Assembly: GCF_014490785.1 (NCBI RefSeq) | Contig: NZ_CP051488.1 | Coordinates: 1,922,001-1,986,000 of the forward strand | From: Kosakonia sp. SMBL-WEM22 | GTDB lineage: Bacteria; Pseudomonadota; Gammaproteobacteria; Enterobacterales; Enterobacteriaceae | Length of the DNA stretch: 64,000 nucleotides | Direction: 5' to 3' | Part shown: piece after piece, positions 14,951 through 24,303 of the stretch | Position numbering within the stretch: position 1 is the stretch's first letter | Layout of the letters: every line of letters starts with the position of its first letter | Notes under the pieces: model-generated | Databases searched by the model: none | What the model was told of the DNA's origin: nothing | Seen by the model: only the letters and a program-made list of their open reading frames with translations | Position numbers and translations under genes: made by a program

Positions 14951-16720
14951 TTACGATTTTTTCTGCGCGCTATCGTAAACTTTCTCCCCGGCAAACCAGG
15001 TCTCGGCAATTTTCCAGTTACGAATATCCTGCGGCACCGGATCGTTGATTTTGCCGTCAACGATGGCAAAATCAGCCCACTTGCCGACGGTGATCGAGCC
15101 TATCTCTTTATCCCAGCCGCTGATTTTGGCCGGTGCCATCGTATAGGCATACAGCGCTTCATCGAAGGTGAGGGCGTTTTCGCCATACCACACTTTGCCA
15201 TCTTTAAGGCGTAACACGGCATCACCCAACTGCGTCATTGGATTCTCTTTTGCCGTCGGCCAGTCGCTACCGAATACCAGGTGCCCGCCAGCAGTCAGCA
15301 GCGATTGCCAGGCATAACCGCGCTTCAGGCGCTCATTACCCAGACGTGTTTCCAGATAATTAGGCGCAATGGCATGATCGGGCTGCATCGATGGCACAAT
15401 GCCGTTCTGCGCAAACTTCTCAATATTGGCGTACTTCGTCAGCTCAATATGCTCAATACGGTTAATTTTATCCTTACCCTGCGGGCTGTTGCGATACGCC
15501 TCCAGCGCCATGGTCACGGCGTTATCGCCGATGGCGTGAATGGCCACCGGGAAGCCATATTGATGGGAGCGCTGCACCATCTCGTTCATCTTCGCCTGGG
15601 TATAGAGCGGGGTACCGAAGTAGTGATCGTGGCGATCGGAGTAGTGCTCATGCAGGAAGGCGGTGTGGTTCATCAGGGTGCCATCCATAAAATATTTATG
15701 GTAGCCATAGCGGAACTGCGGCCCTTTACCAAGCTCGCGCTCTTTGTCTTCGGCAAAGGCATTCATCTCTTTCTGCTTTTTGGCCTCTACTTTCCACGCC
15801 TCTTCACCACTGTTCTTTTCACTGGTATCCACCATATAGCCGAACCAGATGCGCATCGGGAAGCCGCCTTTTTTCAGCATATCGATGTAGATGTCGCCTG
15901 AGTTAGTCCACATATCATGGGCACCGGTGACGCCGAGGCTGTTGAAGTGCGCCATCACTTTGCGCAAGCCCTCGCTTTTATCCCCCTGGGCGGCAATCAC
16001 TTTTGGCGAGCGGTTGTAAATATCAAGGGCGTTCTCCAGCAGAATACCGGTCGCTTTGCCGTTTTTATCCCGCTGGATCGTCCCGCCGGTCGGATCGGGC
16101 GTCTTATCGGTGATCTCCAGCTCCGCCAGCGCTTTGCTGTTCAGCCACATGGTGTGATAGTCGACGTCCACCAGCGCGACCGGGTTATCGGGAGCCACTT
16201 TATCGAGGTCGGCCGCCGTTGGCAGCGTCTTCTCGGCGGTTAAGGTGGCGTCCCAGCGACCGCCGAAGATCCAGCTTCCTTTTGGCTGAGCAGCCACTTT
16301 TTCCTTGATCATCTTCAGCCACGCCTGCTTGCTGCTGACGCCAAAGAGATCGACGCCGTTGATGAGATCGATGCCGGAAATCAGATGCGTGTGGGCATCA
16401 ATCAACCCCGGGATCACCGTTTTACCCTTAGCGTCGATCATCGTCGTTTTATCGCTTTGCAGCAGTTTGATATAGCTCGGGCTCCCCACGGCGATAAATT
16501 TGCCATCTTTAATCGCCAGCGCCTGCGCGCGCGGTTTGGCGGCATCGGAAGTGCGGATATCGGCATTCATTATGATGATATCGGCAGGGGTTGGCCGGTC
16601 ATTGGGATCGTTCGGCACAACTTTTGCCGCGGTGGCGGTAAGTGAGGTGCTAATTAATGCCGATAACAGACTCACTTTAATTATTTTTTGTAGCGTACTG
16701 GTAGGCTGAAATAAAGCCAT
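14951..16720 (-). CDS. Exported amidohydrolase (Amidohydro_3, YtcJ-like)
   Basis: 589 residues. An N-terminal Sec signal (KIIKVSLLSALISTSLTATAA) predicts a periplasmic enzyme. The metal-dependent TIM-barrel shows DAHTH at 108-112 (H110, H112), HAIGDNAV and the C-terminal GSDWP metal ligand. The subfamily includes N-substituted formamide deformylases and many enzymes of unknown substrate; the substrate here cannot be named. An in-frame ATG 53 codons upstream (16879) is rejected: ATG 16720 is preceded by GGAGAA and starts the signal peptide. Divergent from the LysR gene at 17204, a likely regulator. Confidence 0.82.
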   Translation of the reverse strand: MALFQPTSTLQKIIKVSLLSALISTSLTATAAKVVPNDPNDRPTPADIIIMNADIRTSDAAKPRAQALAIKDGKFIAVGSPSYIKLLQSDKTTMIDAKGKTVIPGLIDAHTHLISGIDLINGVDLFGVSSKQAWLKMIKEKVAAQPKGSWIFGGRWDATLTAEKTLPTAADLDKVAPDNPVALVDVDYHTMWLNSKALAELEITDKTPDPTGGTIQRDKNGKATGILLENALDIYNRSPKVIAAQGDKSEGLRKVMAHFNSLGVTGAHDMWTNSGDIYIDMLKKGGFPMRIWFGYMVDTSEKNSGEEAWKVEAKKQKEMNAFAEDKERELGKGPQFRYGYHKYFMDGTLMNHTAFLHEHYSDRHDHYFGTPLYTQAKMNEMVQRSHQYGFPVAIHAIGDNAVTMALEAYRNSPQGKDKINRIEHIELTKYANIEKFAQNGIVPSMQPDHAIAPNYLETRLGNERLKRGYAWQSLLTAGGHLVFGSDWPTAKENPMTQLGDAVLRLKDGKVWYGENALTFDEALYAYTMAPAKISGWDKEIGSITVGKWADFAIVDGKINDPVPQDIRNWKIAETWFAGEKVYDSAQKKS

Positions 16721-17203
16721 ATCATGTTCTCCATTTAAAAGAGTGGGGTAATAAATTTCGCCGCGATAATAATCAGAAGCGAATAACGATACAAACGGAC
16801 AGCCCATAAAATAGCGATGGTGATGGAGTGTGGTGGCAATAATGAAACTTTTTCCGCATAAAAAGTCCTGTTTATGCAACAGAAAATATTTATGTAGATA
16901 TGCATGATGAGTTCTTTCTTAAAAGACTATTTTTCTGGTTATCAGAAACGACGCAGGAGAAGCGGCTTTTTGACAATTAATAACGCCTTTTGACGCTGTT
17001 TGGTTATTTGCTTTTCATTTTGTAATTATCTTTATTGGCATGTTAATAACGCCCTGTGAAATTATCGGTGGAGCTGATTCAAAATGACCTGTATCAATAT
17101 GTTGCGATGGAAAAGTGCTTAAACCTGATCCAGCGAGATGGGCGTCGGGTGCTTTAGCATCACGCTCATCACAATAGTGAGATGAGGTAAGGACGCACAC
17201 AGC
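16721..17203. other. 483-bp AT-rich divergent intergenic region
   Basis: No convincing gene. It is markedly more AT-rich than its surroundings. A TTGACA (16970-16975) has no good -10 behind it. A dyad CTCATC-N10-GATGAG (17165-17186) lies just upstream of the LysR SD and could be an operator. Promoters for the amidohydrolase (minus) and the regulator (plus) must lie here. Confidence 0.6.
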
Positions 17204-18118
17204 ATGAAAAAAAACGATCTGGTTATTGATAATAAAGCGCTCTGCGCCTTTGTCGCCGCGGCGGAAACAGGAAGTTTTCAACAGGCGGGTCAACGTATGA
17301 ATCGCTCGAAATCAACCATTAGTCGCTGGATAAAAGAGCTGGAGGATATTCTTGGCTATCCATTATTTCACAAGCGTGGTAATGGAGCAGTGGTAAAAAT
17401 TAACAGTAACGGCAAGCGCCTACTGCCAAAAGCAAAATCAATGGTGAATAGCTGGCAGCGGCTGGAGGCTTTCTCTTTATCACTACAAACACGCCGTGAC
17501 CCGGAAATAGTCAGGCTGGCCTTCAATGAACTTATTCCGGCAGAGGTGGTGGCCGATATTTTACTCACCGTGAAGGCGGCCTATCCCCGGATGCTGCTTC
17601 ACATTATCCATACCGATTTATATGACACCGAAGCGAGCTTGTGCGGCAGGCGCGTCGACTATGTGCTGGGGCTGCATTTGCCGGTTATGCCATGCGGGCT
17701 ACAAGGCTGCGTAGTGGGCGATCTGCAAACCATGCTCATTGCCCATCCGCAGCACTGGCTGGCGCAGCAGCGCCATATCGATGCCTTTCAACTGGATGGT
17801 GAGACGCTTATCTATCCCGCCTTTCCGGATGAAAATAATGACCATCGCTATCCGCTGCACGCCCCGGCGGAAGCGATGCTGGTAACGGATTACACGTTGA
17901 GCGCGATGCTGGCGAAAAAGGGGCTTGGCATCGCCTGCGTACCGGATCATATTGCGCGCCCGGAGCTGTTGGCGAAGCGAGCGGTCGCCCTGGATGTCAA
18001 TAATGATGAATTTAATAACCTGCACTCGCTGATGTTATTCTGGCGCGAAAACGAGGATGACGCGGCGCTCCGTTCACTGATTGTGGGCAGCTTAAAAGAG
18101 TGGTTCGGTTATTGTTAA
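17204..18118 (+). CDS. LysR-family transcriptional regulator
   Basis: 304 residues. The N-terminal winged helix-turn-helix is clear: AETGSFQQAGQRMNRSKS, TISRWIKELED, GYPLFHKRG (residues about 19-57). A substrate-binding domain follows. AAGGA precedes the ATG. It lies between a divergent exported amidohydrolase and the co-directional ytcA-mdtNOP genes, so it may control either or both; position favours the amidohydrolase. The effector is unknown. Codon use is a little more AT-rich than in the flanking core genes. Confidence 0.85.
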   Translation: MKKNDLVIDNKALCAFVAAAETGSFQQAGQRMNRSKSTISRWIKELEDILGYPLFHKRGNGAVVKINSNGKRLLPKAKSMVNSWQRLEAFSLSLQTRRDPEIVRLAFNELIPAEVVADILLTVKAAYPRMLLHIIHTDLYDTEASLCGRRVDYVLGLHLPVMPCGLQGCVVGDLQTMLIAHPQHWLAQQRHIDAFQLDGETLIYPAFPDENNDHRYPLHAPAEAMLVTDYTLSAMLAKKGLGIACVPDHIARPELLAKRAVALDVNNDEFNNLHSLMLFWRENEDDAALRSLIVGSLKEWFGYC

Positions 18119-18381
18119 AGGTACCCGGCTTTATTCTGCCGCCAGGCAGACGATTCTGCGCGGGAGAACATTTTGCTTTTGAGATTTGCCTGAGGGTTAT
18201 GCAAAAAAGCGGAAATGTAACGTCAGCGTTATATTTTCTGGCGCAGCGGTTTATAATCACCGCTTGCAAAGGTTACCCATAATCTGAGTCGGGTGTGCCA
18301 CACGCGTCGTTAGCGAATTATTTATCTAAGGGATGGAGAAAAGGTGTCAGTGACGATGATTTCGCGCGCAGGAGCAAGGCT

Positions 18382-18648
18382 GTGAAAGGGATCGCAAAAC
18401 GTCTGCGCGGGGCCGCGCTCATGCTCTGCTGCTTACTCTCCGGCTGCGGCTTACCGCCCGCTATCCCGATTCTGGGCGCGTCATTTCCCGCCTGGTTCTT
18501 CTGTTTTCTCGCCGCCGCGCTGCTGCTTATTCCGTGTCATCTGCTGATTGTGCGTAGAGGCTGGCAGGCGCGTTTTTCGCCGCTGGTTATAAGCTACCTG
18601 GCTCTGCTGTTTCTCTTTGCCGCGCTTTTCTGGTTCTTACTTTTTTAG
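18382..18648 (+). CDS. ytcA: Small membrane lipoprotein of efflux operon, YtcA-like (DUF1656-type)
   Basis: 88 residues from GTG 18382, which has an ideal AGGAG 7 nt upstream; a longer in-frame ATG (18295) has no SD. Lipobox LLSGC is followed by GLPPAIPILGASFPAWFFC, strikingly like E. coli YtcA (91 aa), and two more hydrophobic segments. Genes of this kind (ytcA, aaeX) begin operons for membrane-fusion plus FUSC efflux pumps. A TATAAT (18252-18257) upstream may belong to the operon promoter. mdtN follows after 12 nt. Confidence 0.85.
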   Translation: MKGIAKRLRGAALMLCCLLSGCGLPPAIPILGASFPAWFFCFLAAALLLIPCHLLIVRRGWQARFSPLVISYLALLFLFAALFWFLLF

Positions 18649-18660
18649 ATATGAAGGCCT

Positions 18661-19689
18661 ATGACTGATTCCAGCTCAACGCTGTTACGGAAAAAGTGGC
18701 CGCTGCTGCTCGTCGTGATTGGCGCTATTGTGGCGCTGATTGCGGTGATCTGGCACCTGCAGACTTCTCCGCAAACCAACGATGCCTATGTCTACACCGA
18801 TACGATTGATGTCGTCCCGGAAGTGACGGGCCGCATAGTCGAGATGCCGGTGCGCGATAACCAGCGCGTGAAAAAGGGCGATTTGCTGTTTCGTATCGAT
18901 CCGCGCCCTTATCAGGCGATGCTGGCGGATGCGAAATCCCGGCTGGCGGCGCTCGATGCGCAAATCACCCTGACCGGACGCACCATCAAGGCGCAGGAGT
19001 ATAACGCGCAGTCTGTTGCCGCCGCGGTGGCGCGCTCGCAGGCGCTGGTCGATCAGACTCGCTCGACGCGCAGCCGGCTGGAGCCGCTGGTGCCGCAAGG
19101 GTTCGCTTCGCAGGAGGAGCTGGATCAGGCGCGCACGGCGGAGAAGGCCGCGCGCTCTGAGCTTGCCGCGATTCAGCTTCAGGCCAGCCAGGCAGCCTCC
19201 GCCGTGCTCGGCGTCGATGCAATGGTGGCACAGCGGGAAGGGGCGCTGGCACAGGTTGCGCTGGCAGAGCTGCATCTCGAATTTACCGAGGTGCGCGCCC
19301 CCTTTAACGGCGTGGTGGTGGCACTGAAAACCACGGTCGGGCAGTACGCTTCGGCGTTGAAACCGGTCTTCACGCTGATGGATGACGACCACTGGTATGT
19401 GGTAGCCAATTTCCGCGAAACCGATCTGCAGGGTATTCGTGCCGGTACACCAGCTGAGATCACCGTGATGACCGACCACAGCAAACGCTTTAGCGGACGC
19501 GTCGAGTCGGTTGGGTTTGGCGTGCTGCCGGAGGGCGGAACAGTAATTGGCGGCTTACCGATTGTGCCGAAAAGCATTAACTGGGTGCATGTTTCGCAGC
19601 GCTTCCCGGTGAAAATCGCCGTTGAGCACCCCGATCCGGCGCTGTTCCGCATGGGCGCCTCCGCAAGCGTCATCCTCAAGCCAGAGTGA
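18661..19689 (+). CDS. mdtN: Efflux pump periplasmic adaptor, MdtN-like
   Basis: 342 residues, HlyD/EmrA-type membrane-fusion protein: one N-terminal membrane anchor (LLLVVIGAIVALIAVIW), a biotinyl-lipoyl half (QTNDAYVYTDTIDVVPEVTG), a long coiled-coil hairpin (about 80-190) and beta-barrel segments. It bridges the inner-membrane pump and the outer-membrane channel. GAAGG precedes the ATG. The stop overlaps the GTG of mdtO (GTGA). E. coli MdtN is 343 aa; its operon has been linked to puromycin, acriflavine and sulfur-drug resistance. Confidence 0.87.
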   Translation: MTDSSSTLLRKKWPLLLVVIGAIVALIAVIWHLQTSPQTNDAYVYTDTIDVVPEVTGRIVEMPVRDNQRVKKGDLLFRIDPRPYQAMLADAKSRLAALDAQITLTGRTIKAQEYNAQSVAAAVARSQALVDQTRSTRSRLEPLVPQGFASQEELDQARTAEKAARSELAAIQLQASQAASAVLGVDAMVAQREGALAQVALAELHLEFTEVRAPFNGVVVALKTTVGQYASALKPVFTLMDDDHWYVVANFRETDLQGIRAGTPAEITVMTDHSKRFSGRVESVGFGVLPEGGTVIGGLPIVPKSINWVHVSQRFPVKIAVEHPDPALFRMGASASVILKPE

Positions 19690-21638
19690 GCATCGCAATG
19701 GAGCACGCCTGGGGCTATCTGCAAAAAGAGCTGCGCGCCACACCGGGGCGGGGCAACTACACCCTGCGCATGACACTCAGCTGCGCCATCCTGATTGCGC
19801 TGTTTATGAGCCTGCAGATCCCCTTTCTGGCGATAGCCCTGATCGTAGTCTTTTATGTCAGCCAGCCCAACGTGGTGATGATTTCCCTGGTCAGCGTCGC
19901 CTTTATGCTGGTGGTGACACTGGTGCTGGGCGGCGTGCTGCTGATTATCAAGTGGACCTATGACTATCCGCTGGTGCGCCTTGTTGCCTCGGTGCTGCTC
20001 TTCGCTCTCGCCGTCTATCTGATGCGCATTATGGGCAAGCTGGGGCTGGCATTTTTCGTCGTGGCGCTGGCGGTGATCTATGCGCAAACCTTTCCCTCGA
20101 TGACCGGGCAGAGCGAGATCCTCGTGCGCTTGCTGCTGTGGCTGTGGGTGGCTATTAACAGTGCGATTGTGGTAACGCTGCTGGTCAATGCCTGTTTTGC
20201 GCAGGCCTTCCCTGGCTGGCAGTTCAAAAGCGCGCTCGCCGCGATGTTGCGCCAGACGGCGGCCTGCCTGACGCAAACTGATGGTGGCTCCCTTGAGCAG
20301 ACCCGACCCACTTTTAGCGCCATTGCCCGCCAGATGTCCCAGCTGCACACGCTCTACAAGCTGGCCCGGCTCTCCAGCGCGGAAATCGCTGATAATCAAC
20401 AGAAGTGGCAGAGCGTGATGGCCTTTACGCTGCGCAGCTATCAGCTTATCGCGCTGCTGCAAACCGCTGCACCCGATGCGGCGCGAAAACCGCTTGTCGA
20501 TGCGCTGCTTACGCTGGCGCAGCAGGTGGAGGAGGGCAAATTGCCGCCTGTGCAGGATCTCTCCCTCTCCGTTGAGCGTGAGCAGGATGTGATTGTGCGC
20601 GACATTGCCGCGCTGCTGACCGCACTTCAACGTGGTGAGGAGATTGCTTTACCGCCAAGCGAGGGGGAGAAGATTGCCCTGATGCCGCCGGATGCCTGGC
20701 GCAACCCGGCCTATCTGCACTTCACCCTGAAAACTGTGCTGGCGACGCTGATCTGCTACGTCTTCTATACCGCGGCAGACTGGCAGGGCATTCACACCAT
20801 TATGCTGAGCTGCGTGATTGTGGCGCAGCCGGGGCTTGGCGCGACGATGCAGAAGATCGCGCTGCGCATTGGCGGCGCGCTGCTGGCGACCCTGCTGGCA
20901 CTGCTGCTGATTGTTTTTATTCAACCCTGGACGGAGTCGCTGGTAGGCCTGCTGGCGATGGCGCTGCCGGTAATGGCGCTGGCCGCCTGGCTGGCGGGTG
21001 GGTCAGAGCGCATTGCCTATGCCGGTATTCAGCTCGGTTTTACCTTTGCTCTGGCCTTTTTAAGCTGGTTTGGCCCGCTGACCAACTTAACCGAGCTTCG
21101 CGATCGGGTGATCGGTATTCTGCTTGGCGTGCTGATTTCGTCGCTTATTCACCTCTATTTATGGCCGGATAGCGAAGCGCCACAGCTCAAAGCCAGCCTT
21201 GCGCGCCTCTACCGGCGTATAGCCGACCTGCTGCGGGCAACCGATCGGCAGGCCACTACCCCGGCGCTGTTTGCCAGCCTGACTGAGAGCGATGCGCTGC
21301 TTAACCGCGTTGCCGCCGAGCCGCTCAACACCTGGGCGCACCCCCATGCGGAAGCGAAAGTCTGGCCGCGCGGCGAGACCTTTGCCAGCGCGCAGGAGCT
21401 TGTACGCCTGATTGAAGGCTATCGACGCTATGGCGCGGCGGACGATCCCTTTTTATCCCGCTGCGCCGGGTATATTGAGGCCTACGCTGCGGCTATCGAT
21501 CAGGCGCAGCCGAAGCCGGAGCTGAAGGCGCTTCGCGCCGATGCGGCAAACCCCTATGGCCCGCCGCTGATGCAGGCACTCTCCAGCCTGCCGGCGTGGT
21601 CATCCCCCTTTTCACTGAGTTCGCGACGGGCAGAGTAA
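19686..21638 (+). CDS. mdtO: Inner-membrane FUSC-family efflux component, MdtO-like
   Basis: 650 residues with two sets of about six hydrophobic segments (roughly 30-170 and 345-500) separated and followed by cytoplasmic regions, the layout of the FUSC / aromatic acid exporter (AaeB, MdtO) family. Motifs such as AVIYAQTFPSM and ADWQGIHTIMLSCVIVAQP are shared with E. coli MdtO (683 aa), but overall similarity is modest. The start is taken as GTG 19686, overlapping the mdtN stop; ATG 19698 is an alternative. The substrate is not known. Confidence 0.85.
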   Translation: MSIAMEHAWGYLQKELRATPGRGNYTLRMTLSCAILIALFMSLQIPFLAIALIVVFYVSQPNVVMISLVSVAFMLVVTLVLGGVLLIIKWTYDYPLVRLVASVLLFALAVYLMRIMGKLGLAFFVVALAVIYAQTFPSMTGQSEILVRLLLWLWVAINSAIVVTLLVNACFAQAFPGWQFKSALAAMLRQTAACLTQTDGGSLEQTRPTFSAIARQMSQLHTLYKLARLSSAEIADNQQKWQSVMAFTLRSYQLIALLQTAAPDAARKPLVDALLTLAQQVEEGKLPPVQDLSLSVEREQDVIVRDIAALLTALQRGEEIALPPSEGEKIALMPPDAWRNPAYLHFTLKTVLATLICYVFYTAADWQGIHTIMLSCVIVAQPGLGATMQKIALRIGGALLATLLALLLIVFIQPWTESLVGLLAMALPVMALAAWLAGGSERIAYAGIQLGFTFALAFLSWFGPLTNLTELRDRVIGILLGVLISSLIHLYLWPDSEAPQLKASLARLYRRIADLLRATDRQATTPALFASLTESDALLNRVAAEPLNTWAHPHAEAKVWPRGETFASAQELVRLIEGYRRYGAADDPFLSRCAGYIEAYAAAIDQAQPKPELKALRADAANPYGPPLMQALSSLPAWSSPFSLSSRRAE

Positions 21639-21641
21639 AGT

Positions 21642-23123
21642 ATGCGCGCAAAAATGATCGCTTCGCGTTTTCGCTGCGGCACGCTGGCCGCATTTGGCCT
21701 GCTGCTGCTATCCGGCTGTGCGCTGGTGCAGGACGATCCGGGGCGGGTGGCCATCGTCAACCCGCAGAAGGCGCAGCTGGCGCAGGCAATTCACCTGGCG
21801 AACAGCGGCTGGCCCGCGGCGCGCTGGTGGGAAAACTATCACGATCGCCAGCTAACGATGCTGGTCAACCGCGCGTTGCAAAACTCGCCCACCATGCAGG
21901 CCGCGCGGCTGCGCGTTGGCCAGTCGCAGTCGACGGTGGCGCTGGCGCAGTCGGCAATGGGCGTGCAGGCAGGTGCCGTCGCTGCACAAAACTACATGCG
22001 CGTGTCGGACAGGGAAGCGAAAGCGACCTGGCCCTATGCCTACTCTCTGCCGGTCGATAAACAGGGCCCGTGGTACACGCTGAATACGGTCGGCGTTGGT
22101 GCGTCGCTCAATATTGATCTCTGGGGATCGGATCGCGCGCGCGTGGCGGCCGCGATTGGCGAGCAGAATGCGAAGCTTGCCGAGACTGCGGCGATTGAGC
22201 TGGATATCGCCAGCAGCGTCGCGCAGCTCTACTTTGCGATGCAGGCGACTTTCGCACGCATTGCACTGCTCAATGAGCAGCAGGAGATTGCCCGCTTCTC
22301 CGAGCAGGCGCACCAGCAGCGCGCGGCGCGCGGGCTGGAGGATAGCGTCGATCTCGCTGGTGCAGAGGCTGAACGGCTGGCGACGCAGCAACAACTGGTG
22401 GAAGCGAACGGCGCGTTAACCCGTTACCGCGAGACCCTGCGGGCGCTGATCGGCGCGGACGCGCAGAGCATGCCTGAGATTCATGCGGTGGCGCTGCCGC
22501 AATTGCAGCAAACGCTGCCCGCCTCGCTCTCTTTCGAACTGCTGGCGCGCCGCCCGGATCTGCAGGCGCTGCGCGGGTATGTCACTGCCACCATGAGCCA
22601 GGTAGACTCCGCGAAGGCGGCCTTTTATCCGCACTTTGATATCAAAGCTTTCTGGGGCTACAACGCCTTTGATGTCGGCGATCTCTTCCGCTACTCCTTC
22701 CAGCAGCTCAATATTCTGCCTGCGCTCACCCTGCCGCTGTTCGATGGCGGGCGGTTAAACGCCCACCTGAAGTCGGTGCGTACCGCCAGTAATATCCTGA
22801 TCAAACAGTACAACCAGGCAGTGCTCGACGCGGTGCGCGATGTGGCGATCACCTCCAGCCAGCTTAACGATCTCAATCAGATGGTGGCGATGCAGCAAGA
22901 GAAAGTGCGCGCCGCGATGACGGCAACCAACAGTGCGGCGGCTCACTACCAGCGCGGGCTGCTGAGCCGTTTCAGGGCGCAGGAGGCGCGCCGTTTAGCG
23001 CTGGCGCAGCAGCTTCTGCTACTCGATATGCAGGCACAGCAGCTCAGTGCCGATATCATGCTGATAAAAGCGCTGGGCGGCGGTTACCGCAATGAGAACG
23101 AAAAGGGTGAAGAGAAGCCGTAA
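21642..23123 (+). CDS. mdtP: Outer-membrane efflux lipoprotein, MdtP-like (NodT/OMF family)
   Basis: 493 residues (E. coli MdtP 488). Lipoprotein signal with lipobox LLSGC (Cys near residue 25), then two TolC-type repeats with long alpha-helical barrel segments; SFELLARRPDLQALR and the LTLPLFDGGR motif are typical of the family. It forms the exit duct for the MdtN-MdtO pump. It starts 3 nt after mdtO and ends the operon; a hairpin (23132-23158) lies between it and convergent lpxL. Confidence 0.88.
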   Translation: MRAKMIASRFRCGTLAAFGLLLLSGCALVQDDPGRVAIVNPQKAQLAQAIHLANSGWPAARWWENYHDRQLTMLVNRALQNSPTMQAARLRVGQSQSTVALAQSAMGVQAGAVAAQNYMRVSDREAKATWPYAYSLPVDKQGPWYTLNTVGVGASLNIDLWGSDRARVAAAIGEQNAKLAETAAIELDIASSVAQLYFAMQATFARIALLNEQQEIARFSEQAHQQRAARGLEDSVDLAGAEAERLATQQQLVEANGALTRYRETLRALIGADAQSMPEIHAVALPQLQQTLPASLSFELLARRPDLQALRGYVTATMSQVDSAKAAFYPHFDIKAFWGYNAFDVGDLFRYSFQQLNILPALTLPLFDGGRLNAHLKSVRTASNILIKQYNQAVLDAVRDVAITSSQLNDLNQMVAMQQEKVRAAMTATNSAAAHYQRGLLSRFRAQEARRLALAQQLLLLDMQAQQLSADIMLIKALGGGYRNENEKGEEKP

Positions 23124-23131
23124 CAGAGATG

Positions 23132-23158
23132 GCTCCGCCCGTGGTTTACAGGCGGAGC
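23132..23158. terminator. Hairpin between convergent mdtP and lpxL
   Basis: GCTCCGCC, 11-nt loop, GGCGGAGC, 8-bp perfect stem. There is no T tract, so termination may be weak or bidirectional. Confidence 0.45.
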
Positions 23159-23165
23159 AGGGCAG

Positions 23166-24086
23166 TTAATAGCGGGAAGGGACGCCTTCAGGTCGGGTTT
23201 TGAAGCGGCGATGCAGCCACATATATTGCTCGGGTGCCATCATAATGCAGCGCTCCACCACTTTGTTCATCCACGCGGCGGTGGTTTCGGCATCGTCCAG
23301 CGGCGGTGAGCACTCTGGCTCAAGCATAATCAGCTCATACCCTTTACCGCCGGGTTTGCGGCGCGGCACAAACGGCACCACGCAGGCTTGCGACATGCGC
23401 GCCAGCATCCACGTGCCGGAAGTGGAGGCAGCCTGCTCAACGGCAAAGAAGGGGACAAAGACGCTGGCGCGCGGGCCGTAGTCGTGATCCGGCGCGTACC
23501 AGACCACCTCACCCGCTTTCAGCGCGCGGATCATCCCTTTCAGATCCTTACGGTCAATCATGCTCTTATTGGAGCGCATGCGCCCCCACGTTTGCAGCAG
23601 ATCGATAACCGGGTTGTCGTTCGGGCGGTAGACGCCAATGCCCGGCTCATTCAGACCAAACATCCGCGCGCCAATCTCCAGCGTCAGGAAGTGCACACCA
23701 ATCAGCAGAATGCCGCGACCCTGCGCCTGCACGTTACGTACATGTTCGAAATGGGAGACATCCATCCAGCGGCGCATGCGGCGATCGGACCAGAACCAGG
23801 CCATGCCGGTTTCAATCAGCCCCATGCCGACGGATTCAAAATTCTTCGCCACCATATTTTGCCGCTCCTCCTCGCTCATCTGCGGAAAGCAGAGCGTCAG
23901 GTTGCGATGCGCAATGTGCGCGCGGCGCTTCATCAGGCGCTGGGCAAGATGGCCGAGTGCGCAGCCTAAGCGGTAGAGGAGCGGGTAGGGAAGTTGAACC
24001 ACCAACCACAGCACGCCGATCCCGAACCAGGTTGCCCAGTAGCGGGGGTGCAGCAGCGATGCCGAAAATTTGGGTAAATGCGTCAT
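23166..24086 (-). CDS. lpxL: Lipid A biosynthesis lauroyltransferase
   Basis: 306 residues, same length as E. coli LpxL (HtrB). Transfers laurate from acyl-ACP to Kdo2-lipid IVA at the cytoplasmic face of the inner membrane. One N-terminal membrane anchor (GIGVLWLVVQLPYPLL) and the catalytic HX4E motif H132-FLTL-E137 are seen, followed by the family block YRPNDNPVIDLLQTWGR. In E. coli it stands next to mdtG and divergent from trhO; here mdtG is missing and the efflux block abuts it. Divergent from trhO across about 215 bp. Confidence 0.95.
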   Translation of the reverse strand: MTHLPKFSASLLHPRYWATWFGIGVLWLVVQLPYPLLYRLGCALGHLAQRLMKRRAHIAHRNLTLCFPQMSEEERQNMVAKNFESVGMGLIETGMAWFWSDRRMRRWMDVSHFEHVRNVQAQGRGILLIGVHFLTLEIGARMFGLNEPGIGVYRPNDNPVIDLLQTWGRMRSNKSMIDRKDLKGMIRALKAGEVVWYAPDHDYGPRASVFVPFFAVEQAASTSGTWMLARMSQACVVPFVPRRKPGGKGYELIMLEPECSPPLDDAETTAAWMNKVVERCIMMAPEQYMWLHRRFKTRPEGVPSRY

Positions 24087-24303
24087 GACTGTCCTGTGTA
24101 TAGCTACAATGGCCTGTATTCTCGCACTTTTTTTGAATTTCGCAAAAACCAGGGTGTGAAGCCGCGTTCCATAAGCGCAACGCGCGTTACAGTGTGAAAT
24201 GAATGGGTGGAAATGTAGCGCAAAATGTGGGGATGTAAATTAACACTATTTGCTTTATGATGCCGCCCGTTTTTCACTCTCCACTCTGCAGGATACGTAC
24301 ACC

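Noticed and set aside
19179..20630. 483-codon open frame antisense to mdtN/mdtO
   Set aside because: Opposite two clear coding genes; composition (rich in His, Gln, Arg) is that of a reverse-strand shadow.
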